64,000 nt of DNA. Origin: Bog-473 sp963736525 (GTDB taxonomy: Bacteria; Actinomycetota; Acidimicrobiia; Acidimicrobiales; RAAP-2). The DNA lies in assembly GCA_963736525.1 (NCBI GenBank), contig CAVTPF010000004.1, positions 1-64,000 on the forward strand. The letters are read 5' to 3'. Below, one piece after another: positions 25,984 to 35,025 of this stretch. Under the pieces are notes generated by a model that saw nothing but the letters and a program-made list of their open reading frames with translations, searched no databases and had not been told where the DNA came from. The position numbers and the translations under genes were made by a program. Position 1 is the stretch's first letter. Every line of letters begins with the position of its first letter.

Positions 25984-26736
25984 ATGCCGTTCAAGCTCGG
26001 TGCCAGCACGAGAACCAGCCCGGACGTCGAGGAGAACGAGGACGCCCGGGTCCAGATCGGCCCTCTGGTCATGGAACAACCTCTGTGGCCGCGCACGATG
26101 CCCGAACCCCACGAGGTGGACCGCCTGTTCGCGCAGATCTTCGCCCTCGTCGGCGAAGGGATCGCCGGAGCCACCCATGCCCTGCTCGCCGGCGACCGCG
26201 ACGCGGCGAAGGAGCTGGTGAAGCGGGACGAGGTCATCGACAAGTTGATCGGGCGGATCTCGACGACCGTGCAGCACCAGCTGGTCCACGGCGAGACCTC
26301 GCCCGACGAGCGGCGGGAGTTCGTGGCCATCCTGCGCATGCTGCCCGACATGGAACGCAACGGCGACCTGGCCGAGCACATCGCCCGGCGCGCCGCCCGA
26401 GGGCTCGGCGCCGAGATGTCGGCACGCAGTCGGGGCCTGGTCGAGCGCATGGGCGAGGTGGCCACGACCATCTGGCGTGAGACGGCGGACGCCTTCGCGG
26501 AGCGCTCGGCCGATGCGGCCTCCTCCATCGACGACCTCGATGACGAGCTTGACGACCTGCACGTCACGCTGACCGCGGAGCTCGTCGCGGGCACCATGCC
26601 CCTCCCCGTCGCGATCGAGCTGGCGATGGTGGCCCGCTTCTACGAGCGCTTCGGCGACCATGCGGTCAACCTGGCCCGCCGCATGGCCACGCTGGTCATC
26701 GGCGGTCCCGAACCGGTGTCCGCCGGCCCGGACTGA
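25984..26736 (+). CDS. PhoU-like phosphate signalling protein
   Basis: About 250 residues with two PhoU four-helix repeats. The signature is ERNGDLAEHIARRA in the first repeat and FYERFGDHAVNLARRMATLV in the second, the E-x-x-x-D-x-x-x-N/H metal-cluster pattern. PhoU couples the Pst transporter to the phosphate two-component system. Here it lies 32 kb from the pst operon and not in it. TAGCGT (25971-25976) stands 7 nt before ATG 25984. A GTG at 25975 with GGAG upstream is a good alternative start adding three residues. The first ~35 residues are a charged extension not found in short PhoU proteins. Confidence 0.83.
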   Translation: MPFKLGASTRTSPDVEENEDARVQIGPLVMEQPLWPRTMPEPHEVDRLFAQIFALVGEGIAGATHALLAGDRDAAKELVKRDEVIDKLIGRISTTVQHQLVHGETSPDERREFVAILRMLPDMERNGDLAEHIARRAARGLGAEMSARSRGLVERMGEVATTIWRETADAFAERSADAASSIDDLDDELDDLHVTLTAELVAGTMPLPVAIELAMVARFYERFGDHAVNLARRMATLVIGGPEPVSAGPD

Positions 26737-26748
26737 CCCGGCCCGCGT

Positions 26749-27774
26749 TCAACTGCGCAGCGCCACCAGCTCCTCGGCGATCTGCACCACGTTCAGTGCA
26801 GCGCCCTTGCGCAGGTTGTCGCCCGATACGAAGAGGGCGAGCGCGTTGGGTGCCCCCTGGGCCTGTCGGATGCGACCGACGTAGGAGACGTCGCGGCCGG
26901 CAGCCATGAGCGGCGTCGGGATCTCCGTGATCTCGACGCCGGGCGCAGTGCGCAGCACCTCGGTGGCGCGTGCAGGCGTGATCGGCCGCTCGAACTCGCA
27001 CACGATGGCGGCCGAGTGCCCGGTGAACACCGGCACCCGGACACAGGTGGTGGTGACGGCCAGGTCGGGGAGGCCGAGGATCTTGCGGGCCTCGTTGCGG
27101 TACTTCTGCTCCTCGTCGGTCTCGAGCGATCCATCGTCGACGATCTTGAACTGCAGCGGGATCACGTTGTGGGCGATCGGCACGGGATACACGCTCCGCG
27201 CCGGGTAGTCGACGGCCGCACCGTCGAAGGTGAGGTCGGCCGCCCGGTCCACAGTCTTGGACAACTGCTCGGCCAGCTCGCGCACGGCATCGACGCCGCC
27301 TCCCGACACCGCCTGATACGACGACACGATCAGCCTGGTGAGGCCCGCCTCGTCGTGCAGCGGCTTGAGGACGGGTATGGCCACCATGGTCGTGCAATTC
27401 GGATTGGCCACGATGCCCTTGGGAATGGACCGCAGTGCCTCGCCGTTGGCCTCGGGCACGACGAGGGGCACGTCAGGATCCATGCGCCAGGCCGACGAGT
27501 TGTCGATGACGAGTGCCCCCGCCTCCACGAGGCGGGGCGCGAGCAGACGCGACACCGACGACGGCGCCGAGCACAGCGCCAGGTCGATGCCAGAAAGGGC
27601 TGCGGTCTCGGCGTCCTCGACGACGACCTCGGTGTCACCCCACGGGATCGTCGAACCGGCGGACCGGGCCGAGGCGAGGTACCGCATGGAGTCCACCGGG
27701 AAATGCCGCTCGGCCAGGATGGAGCGCAACACCACGCCCACCTGCCCGGTGGCTCCGACGATGGCGATCTGCAT
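26749..27774 (-). CDS. asd: Aspartate-semialdehyde dehydrogenase
   Basis: Reduces aspartyl phosphate to aspartate semialdehyde with NADPH, feeding lysine/diaminopimelate, threonine and methionine synthesis. The 341-residue enzyme has the NADP loop MQIAIVGATGQVGVVLRSIL, the phosphate-binding DNSSAWRMDPDVPLVVPEAN, the catalytic cysteine C127 in GIVANPNCTTM, and SSYQAVSGGGV. TAGAAT (27781-27786) ends 6 nt before the ATG, a clean leaderless promoter. Aspartokinase is not adjacent, although it often is in actinobacteria. Confidence 0.95.
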   Translation of the reverse strand: MQIAIVGATGQVGVVLRSILAERHFPVDSMRYLASARSAGSTIPWGDTEVVVEDAETAALSGIDLALCSAPSSVSRLLAPRLVEAGALVIDNSSAWRMDPDVPLVVPEANGEALRSIPKGIVANPNCTTMVAIPVLKPLHDEAGLTRLIVSSYQAVSGGGVDAVRELAEQLSKTVDRAADLTFDGAAVDYPARSVYPVPIAHNVIPLQFKIVDDGSLETDEEQKYRNEARKILGLPDLAVTTTCVRVPVFTGHSAAIVCEFERPITPARATEVLRTAPGVEITEIPTPLMAAGRDVSYVGRIRQAQGAPNALALFVSGDNLRKGAALNVVQIAEELVALRS

Positions 27775-27879
27775 CCGGCAATTCTACGGGACGGCAGCGG
27801 TCCGCATTCGCACGCCGGCCGCATGGCGGGACGCCCACGACGTGACGGGCGACGATCCGGAGAGGTGGTGACCCGCGGG

Positions 27880-28479
27880 TCACACCTCGAGCGGCCGGCG
27901 CCCCTCGAGGGCACGTCCGAGGGTGAGCTCGTCGGCGTACTCGAGGTCCCCGCCGACCGGCAACCCGCTGGCCAGGCGGGACACGGTGACGCCGAGCGGC
28001 GCGAGCTCGCGGGCCACCAGCATGGCGGTGGCCTCGCCCTCGATCGTGGGGTTCGTGCAGACGATGGCCTCGCGGATGACCCCCGCCTTCACGCGGTCCA
28101 GGAGCTCGCGCAGGCGAAGCTGCTCGCGGCCGATGCCGTCGAGCGGGGACAGCGCGCCACCGAGCACGTGGTAGCGGCCCCTGAAACCGGTCCGCTCCAC
28201 CGCCACGATGTCGCGAGGGTCCTCGACGACGCAGATGACCTCGGGGTCACGCCTGTCGTCGCTGCAGACGGCGCACAGCGCGCCGCCTTCGGCCACGTTG
28301 AAGCAGATCTCGCACAGCGTGGTGCGCTCCTTGACGGCGATGACGGCGTCCGCCAGCCGCCGGGCGTCCTCGCCGGGCACCTTGAGGATGTGAAAGGCGA
28401 TGCGCTGGGCCGACTTGGGTCCGATGCCCGGCAGGCGGCCGAGCTCGTCGATGAGGGCGCGGAGAGGGCCGGTGTACAT
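27880..28479 (-). CDS. recR: Recombination mediator RecR
   Basis: RecR forms a DNA-encircling ring that works with RecO/RecF to load RecA. The 199-residue protein has the N-terminal helix-hairpin-helix (IDELGRLPGIGPKSAQRIAFH), a zinc finger CEICFNVAEGGALCAVC, and a Toprim domain beginning VICVVEDPRDIVAVERTGF. Its ATG follows the dnaX stop without any spacer. The ybaB/ebfC gene that normally sits between dnaX and recR is absent here. Confidence 0.95.
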   Translation of the reverse strand: MYTGPLRALIDELGRLPGIGPKSAQRIAFHILKVPGEDARRLADAVIAVKERTTLCEICFNVAEGGALCAVCSDDRRDPEVICVVEDPRDIVAVERTGFRGRYHVLGGALSPLDGIGREQLRLRELLDRVKAGVIREAIVCTNPTIEGEATAMLVARELAPLGVTVSRLASGLPVGGDLEYADELTLGRALEGRRPLEV

Positions 28480-30312
28480 CTAGCCGGACACCTCGCTCGC
28501 ACCGGGGAAGGCCTCGAGGAGGCGCGCCTCCGCGGCGGACGCATGGTCCGTGGCGGCGTGGGGATCGTCGTCGAGCAGGTCGGCCGGGTCGACGTCCTCG
28601 ACCTCGGGTGTGGTGTCCCGGTCCCCACCTCCTGACGGCCGTGCACCGCGGTCGGCCGCGTCCCCGTCCGGCGTGGCGGCGTCGTCCACGTCGAGGACCA
28701 ACGTCACGGGGGTACCGAAATGGGCGGCGAGCGCCGCCTCCACCATCGGGGCCAGGTCGGCGCAGCGGTCGCGATGGGCGGCGTTGGGCAGGGCGAAGTG
28801 CGCACCGGTCGTGTCGACGGCGACGAAGCGACCGGCGCTGTAGAGCGCCTTCGCCCGGGCCGGGAGGGCGCGCAGGATGCCGTCTCCCCATGCCTCGGTC
28901 AGGCTGTCGCGGTCGACCGGACGGGCCGCGATCGGGCCGGGCGGCGTCCTCGGCGCGGGCCCGGCGGACGGCTCGGACACCTCGACGGGCGGAGGCACGG
29001 ACCCGGGATCCCGTACCGCCGGCGCCCCATCCGCGCCGGCGGCCTGCTTGCTCCGGCGCACTGCTCCGATGGAGGGTCGGCGGCCGACGTCCGCGGGTGA
29101 CACGGCCGGCGCCGGCGCCGATGGGGCGGGTGCCGATGGGGCGGGCGCCGGTGGCGGCGCGCCGCGATCGGTCGCGGTCCCCGGCCGCGGAAAGGCGGCC
29201 GATCCCGAAATCGTGCGCTCCAGGACGCTGACCCGCTCGGACAGCGCCTCCATCCCCGAGTCGAGGTCGGGCCGCACCGCGCGCACGATGGCGATCTCGA
29301 GCACGACCTGTGCGTCGGGCGCCTCCCGCATGTCGACAAGCGCGTGGCCCAGGATCTCCATGCTGCGCACGACCCGAGCCAGTCCCATCGTCTCCGCCAG
29401 CGAGGTGAAGCGCTGGAGCGACGATCCGGACACCGCACACAGCTCGGGCGCCAGGGCGGCGAGGAAGACCTGGCGCAGGTCGTCGATCAGCTCGGTGGAC
29501 AGCTGCTGGGGGCCCCAGCCACCGGCAAGCAGCGCACTCAGGGCGATCAACACCCGGCTCACGTCGCCATCGGCCAGGGCATTCAGGACGTCCGCCAGCT
29601 CTGGCCGCGCCGCGTCGGCGGACCCCGATGCAATCACCTGGTCCAGGGCTGACAGCGCGTCGCGGGCCGAACCCCGCCCCCGTCGGACCGCCGCCTCGAG
29701 TGCTTCCTCGTCGAGGTCGAGCCCTGCCTCGGCGTTGACCGACTCGAGCAGCCCGTGCAGCGTCTCTGCGCCCAACAGGCGGAACTCGAGATGCTGGGTC
29801 CGGCTGCGGATGGTGGGAGGGACCTTCTGAGGGTCGGTGGTGGCCAGGACGAAGACGACGTGGCTCGGCGGCTCCTCGAGCGTCTTGAGCAGCGCGTTGG
29901 CGGCCGCGGTGGACAGCATGTGGACCTCGTCGACGATGTAGACCTTCCAGCGCCCGGGTGTGCCCAGCCCAGCATGGGCCACCAGGTCACGCATGGCGTC
30001 GACGCCGTTGTTCGAGGCCGCATCAAGCTCGTGGACGTTGAGCGAGTTGCCGCGGGTGATCTCGAGGCACGACGTGCAGATCCCGCAGGGCTCCCCGTCC
30101 ACCGGCGCCTCGCAGTTGAGTGCCTTGGCGAGAATGCGCGCCGACGACGTCTTTCCCGTCCCTCGAGGGCCGCTGAAGAGGTAGGCGTGCGACACCCGCT
30201 CGTCGCGCACCGCGCTGCGCAACGCCCGCACCACGTGGTCCTGGCCCCTGATCTCGTCGAAACGCCCGGGCCGGAAGCGGCGGTAGAGCGAGACGAAGGG
30301 GGTGTCGGCCAT
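28480..30312 (-). CDS. dnaX: DNA polymerase III subunits gamma and tau
   Basis: The clamp-loader ATPase. The 610-residue protein begins FVSLYRRFRPGRFDEIRGQDHVV, has Walker A LFSGPRGTGKTSSARILAKAL and the zinc-binding cluster C..CGICTSC. It continues with VYIVDEVHMLSTAAANALLKTLEEP (Walker B) and the SRC-type arginine region IRSRTQHLEF. After residue ~370 follows a Pro/Ala/Ser-rich linker and a C-terminal domain as in tau. I see no obvious slippery heptamer. A DNA polymerase binding role for the tail is inferred from the family. Confidence 0.95.
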   Translation of the reverse strand: MADTPFVSLYRRFRPGRFDEIRGQDHVVRALRSAVRDERVSHAYLFSGPRGTGKTSSARILAKALNCEAPVDGEPCGICTSCLEITRGNSLNVHELDAASNNGVDAMRDLVAHAGLGTPGRWKVYIVDEVHMLSTAAANALLKTLEEPPSHVVFVLATTDPQKVPPTIRSRTQHLEFRLLGAETLHGLLESVNAEAGLDLDEEALEAAVRRGRGSARDALSALDQVIASGSADAARPELADVLNALADGDVSRVLIALSALLAGGWGPQQLSTELIDDLRQVFLAALAPELCAVSGSSLQRFTSLAETMGLARVVRSMEILGHALVDMREAPDAQVVLEIAIVRAVRPDLDSGMEALSERVSVLERTISGSAAFPRPGTATDRGAPPPAPAPSAPAPSAPAPAVSPADVGRRPSIGAVRRSKQAAGADGAPAVRDPGSVPPPVEVSEPSAGPAPRTPPGPIAARPVDRDSLTEAWGDGILRALPARAKALYSAGRFVAVDTTGAHFALPNAAHRDRCADLAPMVEAALAAHFGTPVTLVLDVDDAATPDGDAADRGARPSGGGDRDTTPEVEDVDPADLLDDDPHAATDHASAAEARLLEAFPGASEVSG

Positions 30313-30387
30313 GTCGGCCGAGCCTACCCACGCGCTCAGACACGCTTGCCCGGATCCGTCGCCCGCCGCTCGGTGCGGCGGCCAGGT

Positions 30388-30486
30388 TGGCTACGGCACC
30401 CGGCCATACCCGCTGAGAGCTGCTGCCTTCCGACCCTGACTCGATTCACGAGCGGCCGTTGCGCAGGACCCGGCCACCGCACCCAG
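30388..30486 (-). ncRNA. ffs: Signal recognition particle RNA, small bacterial type
   Basis: On the minus strand the apical loop and symmetric/asymmetric loops of domain IV are present as GTCAGGGTCGGAAGGCAGCAGC-like sequence: GTCAG, then GGAAG, then GCAGCAGC. They are flanked by complementary GGTGCGG and GCCGTAGCC arms that form the long helix. The upstream CGCAACGGCCGCTCGTGAA closely resembles actinobacterial 4.5S RNA. Location next to dnaX is usual. The ends are approximate, plus or minus 10 nt. Confidence 0.85.
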
Positions 30487-30671
30487 CATCGGGACGGCGC
30501 AAACACCCAGGCTAGCGGCTCAGCCTCGGCACCCCACTATCCTCACCCCCTCATAGCCCTCCCACCTGCACCAACCTGCCCCTCCACCTCTCCGCACGCC
30601 CGTGAGCGCCAGGGCTGCCGGACTTCGGCGCGCCACACGTCCTCCGATACCCCTCTCGCGCCAGGACCCCG

Positions 30672-31877
30672 ATGACCGTGTCCCCCACCCCGGCGAGCAT
30701 CCGTCTCGAGGGTGTCTACAAGTCGTTCCGGCTGCCGCACCAGAGAGAGACCCTGATGAAGTCGCGGATCATCAATTTGGCCCGCTCGTCGCAGACCTTC
30801 GAGGAGCACGAGGTCCTCAGGGACGTCAGCTTCGAGGTGCAAAAGGGCGAGTTCTTCGGCATCATCGGCCGCAACGGAGGGGGCAAGAGCACGCTCCTGA
30901 AGCTCCTGGCCGGGATCTACTTCCCCACGCGTGGCTCGATCGACGTCGATGGAGCGGTGACGCCGTTCATCGAATTGGGTGTCGGGTTCAATCCCGAGCT
31001 CACCGGACGGGAGAACGTGTACCTGAACGGGGCCTTGTTCGGCTTCGACCGGCGCGACGTCAACGAGATGTACGACGACGTCGTCGCCTTCGCCGAACTC
31101 GAGCCGTTCATGGACCTCAAGCTGAAGAATTACTCGTCCGGCATGCAGGTGCGACTCGCATTCTCCATCGCCATCCGCTCCGACAGCGAGATCCTGCTCA
31201 TCGACGAGGTCCTTGCTGTCGGGGACGCCGGGTTCCAACAGAAGTGCTTCGCCCATTTCTACGAGCTCAAGCAGACGGATCGCACGATCGTCTTCGTCTC
31301 CCACGATCTCGATGCCGTCGAGCGATATTGCGACCGTGCGATCTACATCGAGGACGGTGTCGTCAAGGCTGCCGGGAACACGCACGAGGTGATTGAGGAG
31401 TACTCGCTCGATGTCTTCCGGCGGGCATCGGCGAACCACCAACACGAAGCGCACGAGGCGAACGACGACGTGCGACTCGACGCCCGGATGATCGAATGCG
31501 TGGTCGAACCAAGCGAGATCGACAACTCCATGAACTTCACGCTTGCCTTCACCTACGAGCTGCGCCGTGAACTGGCCCACGAGTTGCGCTTCGCACTCGT
31601 GAAGGACGGCTACGCCTTCGCACACTTGAGCACACGGGGCACCACGCTGGACGCCACGCCGGGACAGCATCACGCCCAGTTCACCATGGACGCCCGCGGA
31701 CTGCTCGAGGGTCAGCACACGATTGCCGCGGGCGTCTTCCACCCTTTGACCGGAGAGCAGTTCGACCTCAACACGGACCTCGCGTCGTTCTATGTGCGTG
31801 GTGCCGATCCCACCCGGCACGGCATGATGCGGATCGACGGGGTCTGGACAGAGCTCCCCCGCCCGTCGGTGGCGTGA
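30672..31877 (+). CDS. wzt: Wzt-type polysaccharide ABC transporter ATPase with C-terminal glycan-binding domain
   Basis: The nucleotide-binding subunit of an ABC exporter for lipid-linked polysaccharide. Walker A is GRNGGGKST (residues 66-74; the usual Ala is Gly here), the signature is YSSGM (154-158), and Walker B is ILLIDE (174-179). The segment GVGFNPELTGRENVYLNG is the Wzt/TagH hallmark. Residues ~250-401 form a Wzt_C-like immunoglobulin domain that selects the exported glycan. An AGGA-type ribosome binding site precedes the ATG at 30672. No Wzm permease gene is in the neighbourhood, so the partner must be elsewhere. Glycosyltransferases follow on the same strand. Base composition is visibly less GC-rich than in flanking genes. 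Confidence 0.88.
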   Translation: MTVSPTPASIRLEGVYKSFRLPHQRETLMKSRIINLARSSQTFEEHEVLRDVSFEVQKGEFFGIIGRNGGGKSTLLKLLAGIYFPTRGSIDVDGAVTPFIELGVGFNPELTGRENVYLNGALFGFDRRDVNEMYDDVVAFAELEPFMDLKLKNYSSGMQVRLAFSIAIRSDSEILLIDEVLAVGDAGFQQKCFAHFYELKQTDRTIVFVSHDLDAVERYCDRAIYIEDGVVKAAGNTHEVIEEYSLDVFRRASANHQHEAHEANDDVRLDARMIECVVEPSEIDNSMNFTLAFTYELRRELAHELRFALVKDGYAFAHLSTRGTTLDATPGQHHAQFTMDARGLLEGQHTIAAGVFHPLTGEQFDLNTDLASFYVRGADPTRHGMMRIDGVWTELPRPSVA

Positions 31878-31908
31878 TCGTGAACACTCGGGTGTCGCAG
31901 GCTGCGCG

Positions 31909-31926
31909 GTTCACCGTACGTTCACG
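31909..31926 (+). promoter_or_regulatory. PHO-box-like direct repeat upstream of a glycosyltransferase
   Basis: GTTCACC (31909-31915), 4 nt, then GTTCACG (31920-31926): two heptamers with an exact 11-nt period, the arrangement that actinobacterial PhoP recognises. It lies about 135 bp upstream of the family 2 glycosyltransferase start. Binding is inferred from pattern only. Confidence 0.45.
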
Positions 31927-32061
31927 TAACCGAACCAAAAGTGTGAAGGGGGACTTGCGAGTTCGGTGATGTCTCGGTCACGATCTCGCGATCGAGACCG
32001 GCAGAGGACGTGGCGTGCGCGACCTGGATACCCAACTGCAGGATGGTCTGGAGCAGCACCG

Positions 32062-32973
32062 ATGAGCCCCGTGCCCCCGTCACTGCGCATTCAGGTCGTG
32101 CTCTACGAGCCAGCCCCCTTCGAGGTGGTGCGTCTGGTACGAGGTGCGGCCGCGGCCGGCCACTGGGCACGCCGGCACAACGTGGTCTCCTCCGTGGCAC
32201 TGGCCCTGGGCGACTGTTCCTCCACGCCCCTGGAGGAGGATCGCCTCGCCGACGCACACCAACTCGCTGAGGCGCACGTGGACGAGTTCTCGTATCGACA
32301 CTTCGGTGCAAACCTCGGGTCGGGTGGAGGCCACAATGCGCTGTTCACGGAATGTGAGAGCGATCTCGTCTTCGTCACCAACCCCGACACCTACTTCGCA
32401 CCTGATGCATTCGGTCCACTGGTGCAATGCCTGGCAGACCCGTCTGTCGGCATCGCAGAGGCTCGGCAACTTCCACTCGAGCATCCCAAGCGTTATGACA
32501 TGTCGACGGGCGATACAAGCTGGGCATCGGGCGCGTGCATGATGGTGCGCGCTGAGGTCCTGCGGGCGCTCGACGGGTTCGATGCGGCGACGTTCTTCCT
32601 CTACTGCGACGACGTCGACCTGAGCTGGCGAGTACGCTTGGCGGGCCATCGCGTCGTCCACGTACCGCGCTCCCGGGTATTCCATGACAAGCGGCTTTCG
32701 AGCCAGTCAACGGTTGAGGCCACCGAGGCGGAACTCTTCTATTCGGCCGAAGCGGCTCTTCTGATGGCATGGAAGTGGTCACGCCCGGACCTCGTGGACA
32801 CCTGGTCGAGAGAGATGATGGCCACCGGTGACCACTGGAAAGCTCGCGCCGTGAAGGCTTTCACCATGAGGGAGAGCGCCGGGAGGCTGCCCGCCCAGCT
32901 CGACGCCGACGGTCGAGTGGCCACGTTCGTCGGTCACGACTACAGCCGATCGCAGTTCTTCTACTATGACTGA
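32062..32973 (+). CDS. Family 2 glycosyltransferase
   Basis: A 303-residue cytoplasmic GT-A glycosyltransferase of the rhamnosyltransferase (WbbL-like) type. The N-terminal RIQVVLYEP starts the nucleotide-binding fold, FVTNPDTYFAPDAFGPL carries the DxD-equivalent NPDT, and TSWASGACMMVRAEVL plus DGFDAATFFLYCDDVDLSWRVRLAGHRVVHVP is the acceptor-site block. The ATG at 32062 has GGAG 8 nt upstream; the open frame continues further 5' but with no family similarity. The next gene overlaps it by 8 nt, so the two are co-translated. The acceptor glycan is unknown. Confidence 0.85.
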   Translation: MSPVPPSLRIQVVLYEPAPFEVVRLVRGAAAAGHWARRHNVVSSVALALGDCSSTPLEEDRLADAHQLAEAHVDEFSYRHFGANLGSGGGHNALFTECESDLVFVTNPDTYFAPDAFGPLVQCLADPSVGIAEARQLPLEHPKRYDMSTGDTSWASGACMMVRAEVLRALDGFDAATFFLYCDDVDLSWRVRLAGHRVVHVPRSRVFHDKRLSSQSTVEATEAELFYSAEAALLMAWKWSRPDLVDTWSREMMATGDHWKARAVKAFTMRESAGRLPAQLDADGRVATFVGHDYSRSQFFYYD

Positions 32974-34633
32974 GCGGTACCAGTTCACCTTTGAGCCGGA
33001 CTCGGTGTACGCCAACGTGATCGATCTCGTTGCGCAGCACGCTGCCGCTTCAGGAGGCGTCGTCGTCGATCTCGGATGCGGTTTCGGGGCTGTCGCGGAG
33101 CCGGTCCGAGAGCTCGGACTCACCTACGTCGGTGTCGACGCCGACGAGATCGGGCTGAAGGATCTGGAATCGCGCGGCTTCGAGACGCTCGAGGGAGACC
33201 TCGGCGCGCCGGACGCTCTCCTCGACGACGTCCGCCTGAAACTGGGGGCTCGGCCTTTGGCGGCCGTCGTCATGCTCGACGTGATTGAGCACCTCACGAA
33301 CGGTCCCGACGTACTCCGGGCGGTGCGGCACCTCTCCATTGCGCGGGGGCGAGCGCCGCTGATCCTGTCGGTCCCCAACGTCACCCACCTCGACCTCGCG
33401 GCGAAGACCCTACTGGGACGGTGGGATGTGACGGCGACCGGGTTGCTCGACGACACCCATGTCTCGTTGTTCTCGTCAACTCGACTGACGTCGATGACTG
33501 CCGCGACGGGCTGGCATGAGGAAGGCCGCGAGGACTTCGTGTTGGTCAGCAGCGACCAGCACTTCCCCCCGATGGCGGCACCCCTGGTCGACGGAGCCCC
33601 GCTGCACGATTTTCTCCGCCAGGTCCGCGAGCGGGCGTCGGAGGGCGTGTTCACGAACCAGTTCGTTCGCGCCTACCTGCCTGCGGCGCCGGTACGGACC
33701 CTGCCGGACGAAAACGAGAGTCCGCCGTTCCTGAGCGTCCTCGTGCGCACGGTGGGTGGGCGCGGCACGTTCGAGGAGACACTCCTCTCCCTGGCAGCGC
33801 AGACCTCACGGAACTTCGAAATCCTGGTGCTCGCGCACAATGTCTCGGAGGTGCAACGGACGGAGATACAAGAGACGGTCGAGTCCTTCGATGACGACTT
33901 CGTGTCTCGTACTCGCGTCGTACCGATCGTCGGCGGCCGCAGAGGTCGCCCGCTCAACGTCGGCGTTGACGAAGCCCGTGGCGACTACATCGCTATCCTC
34001 GATGACGACGATCTCGCGTTCGCACACTGGGTCGAGACCTTCGAGGTGGGCGGTACGGCGCACCCCGGCATGATCGTGCGCTCTCTGGTCGCTGGGCAGG
34101 CGTTCACGGTCTCCTCCATGGGCCAGGTCGCCGGCTATCGCGCGGCAGGCCGGCCACGCGGGGTGTGGTTCGACCGGTTCGACCTCCTGCGGCACTTCCA
34201 GGAGAACTTCACACCCATTTGCGCCGTGGCGATCCCACGTACCGCTTTCACCGAGCTCGGCCTGCGCTACGACGAATCGCTCAACGTCCTGGAGGACTGG
34301 GATCTCCTCGTCCAGGCTGCCTCGCTGTGCGGTGTGATCGACACAGATCAGCCGACCTCCCTGTATCGGCAGTTCAACGACGAACGCTCGGTCCACCTGC
34401 ACGATGAGGACGAGTGGCAGCAAGTTCGGGACACGATCGCCGAGAAGTTCCGAGGCATGCCGCTGCTCGTGCCGGGGGACAGTCGGAACCGCATTGCCGA
34501 CCTCTTGTGGCGCGTCGACGCTCTGGAGAGAGAGGTGGAGCTCCTACGGCGCGGGCTGCGGAGCCATGTGGTGCTGCAGATGTCCGATGCGAAGAAGTTC
34601 GCGAAGCGCATCGCGCGGCAGCTGTGGCGCTGA
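32966..34633 (+). CDS. Fused SAM methyltransferase - family 2 glycosyltransferase
   Basis: A 555-residue two-domain protein. Residues ~1-205 are a class I methyltransferase with the SAM loop VVVDLGCGFGAVA (35-41) and the later VVMLDVIEHL. Residues ~250-480 are a GT-A glycosyltransferase with FLSVLVRTVGGRGTFEETLLSLAAQ, a DDDD metal motif at 346-349, and LRYDESLNVLEDWDLLVQAA. The last 70 residues are a charged helical tail that may be coiled coil. The fusion suggests that one glycan residue is transferred and methylated in a coupled way, or that chain growth and terminal methylation are linked as in O-antigen termination by WbdD. That is inference. Confidence 0.82.
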   Translation: MTERYQFTFEPDSVYANVIDLVAQHAAASGGVVVDLGCGFGAVAEPVRELGLTYVGVDADEIGLKDLESRGFETLEGDLGAPDALLDDVRLKLGARPLAAVVMLDVIEHLTNGPDVLRAVRHLSIARGRAPLILSVPNVTHLDLAAKTLLGRWDVTATGLLDDTHVSLFSSTRLTSMTAATGWHEEGREDFVLVSSDQHFPPMAAPLVDGAPLHDFLRQVRERASEGVFTNQFVRAYLPAAPVRTLPDENESPPFLSVLVRTVGGRGTFEETLLSLAAQTSRNFEILVLAHNVSEVQRTEIQETVESFDDDFVSRTRVVPIVGGRRGRPLNVGVDEARGDYIAILDDDDLAFAHWVETFEVGGTAHPGMIVRSLVAGQAFTVSSMGQVAGYRAAGRPRGVWFDRFDLLRHFQENFTPICAVAIPRTAFTELGLRYDESLNVLEDWDLLVQAASLCGVIDTDQPTSLYRQFNDERSVHLHDEDEWQQVRDTIAEKFRGMPLLVPGDSRNRIADLLWRVDALEREVELLRRGLRSHVVLQMSDAKKFAKRIARQLWR

Positions 34634-34656
34634 CGCGAATGCTCGCCGGGGTCCCG

Positions 34657-35025
34657 CTACACGATCAGGACGGCGCAGGTGGCGCGATCCATCACGGCCT
34701 TCGGCACGTCCGAGATCTGCCGAAAGCCGCGGTCTGACCTCGAACCCACGACGATGAGGTCGGCCGCCTCCCGTTCCGCTACCCCGGTGATCGCTTCCAC
34801 GGGGTCAGCCGACACAGGGTGTGTCTCGACCCGGACGGATTGACGCGCTGCCATACGACGCAACTCGGCGAGCAGCTCCAGAGCCGGGTCCTGTGCACGC
34901 GTCTTTCCCGTTGCCGCCACGATGTGCAACGTGCCGTCCGACGCCCGTGCAATCTCCAAGGCGCGGTGCACGGCGCGCGTCCCACCAACCGAGCCGGTGG
35001 CACCGACGACGACGTTCTCAAACAC
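34657..35025 (-). CDS. Universal stress protein, UspA family
   Basis: A 122-residue single-domain Usp. It begins VFENVVVGATGSVGG and contains IARASDGTLHIVAATG and the ATP-binding type loop DLIVVGSRSDRGFRQ, where the canonical G-x2-G-x9-G-S/T is only partly kept. The end is ATCAVLIV. The start GTG 35025 overlaps the stop of the upstream usp gene (GTGTTTGA), indicating coupled translation. The pair may act as a heterodimer; the function is unknown. Confidence 0.83.
   Translation of the reverse strand: MFENVVVGATGSVGGTRAVHRALEIARASDGTLHIVAATGKTRAQDPALELLAELRRMAARQSVRVETHPVSADPVEAITGVAEREAADLIVVGSRSDRGFRQISDVPKAVMDRATCAVLIV

Noticed and set aside
30543..31820. A 425-codon minus-strand frame over the Wzt gene
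   Set aside because: Antisense shadow; Walker and signature motifs on the plus strand identify the real gene.
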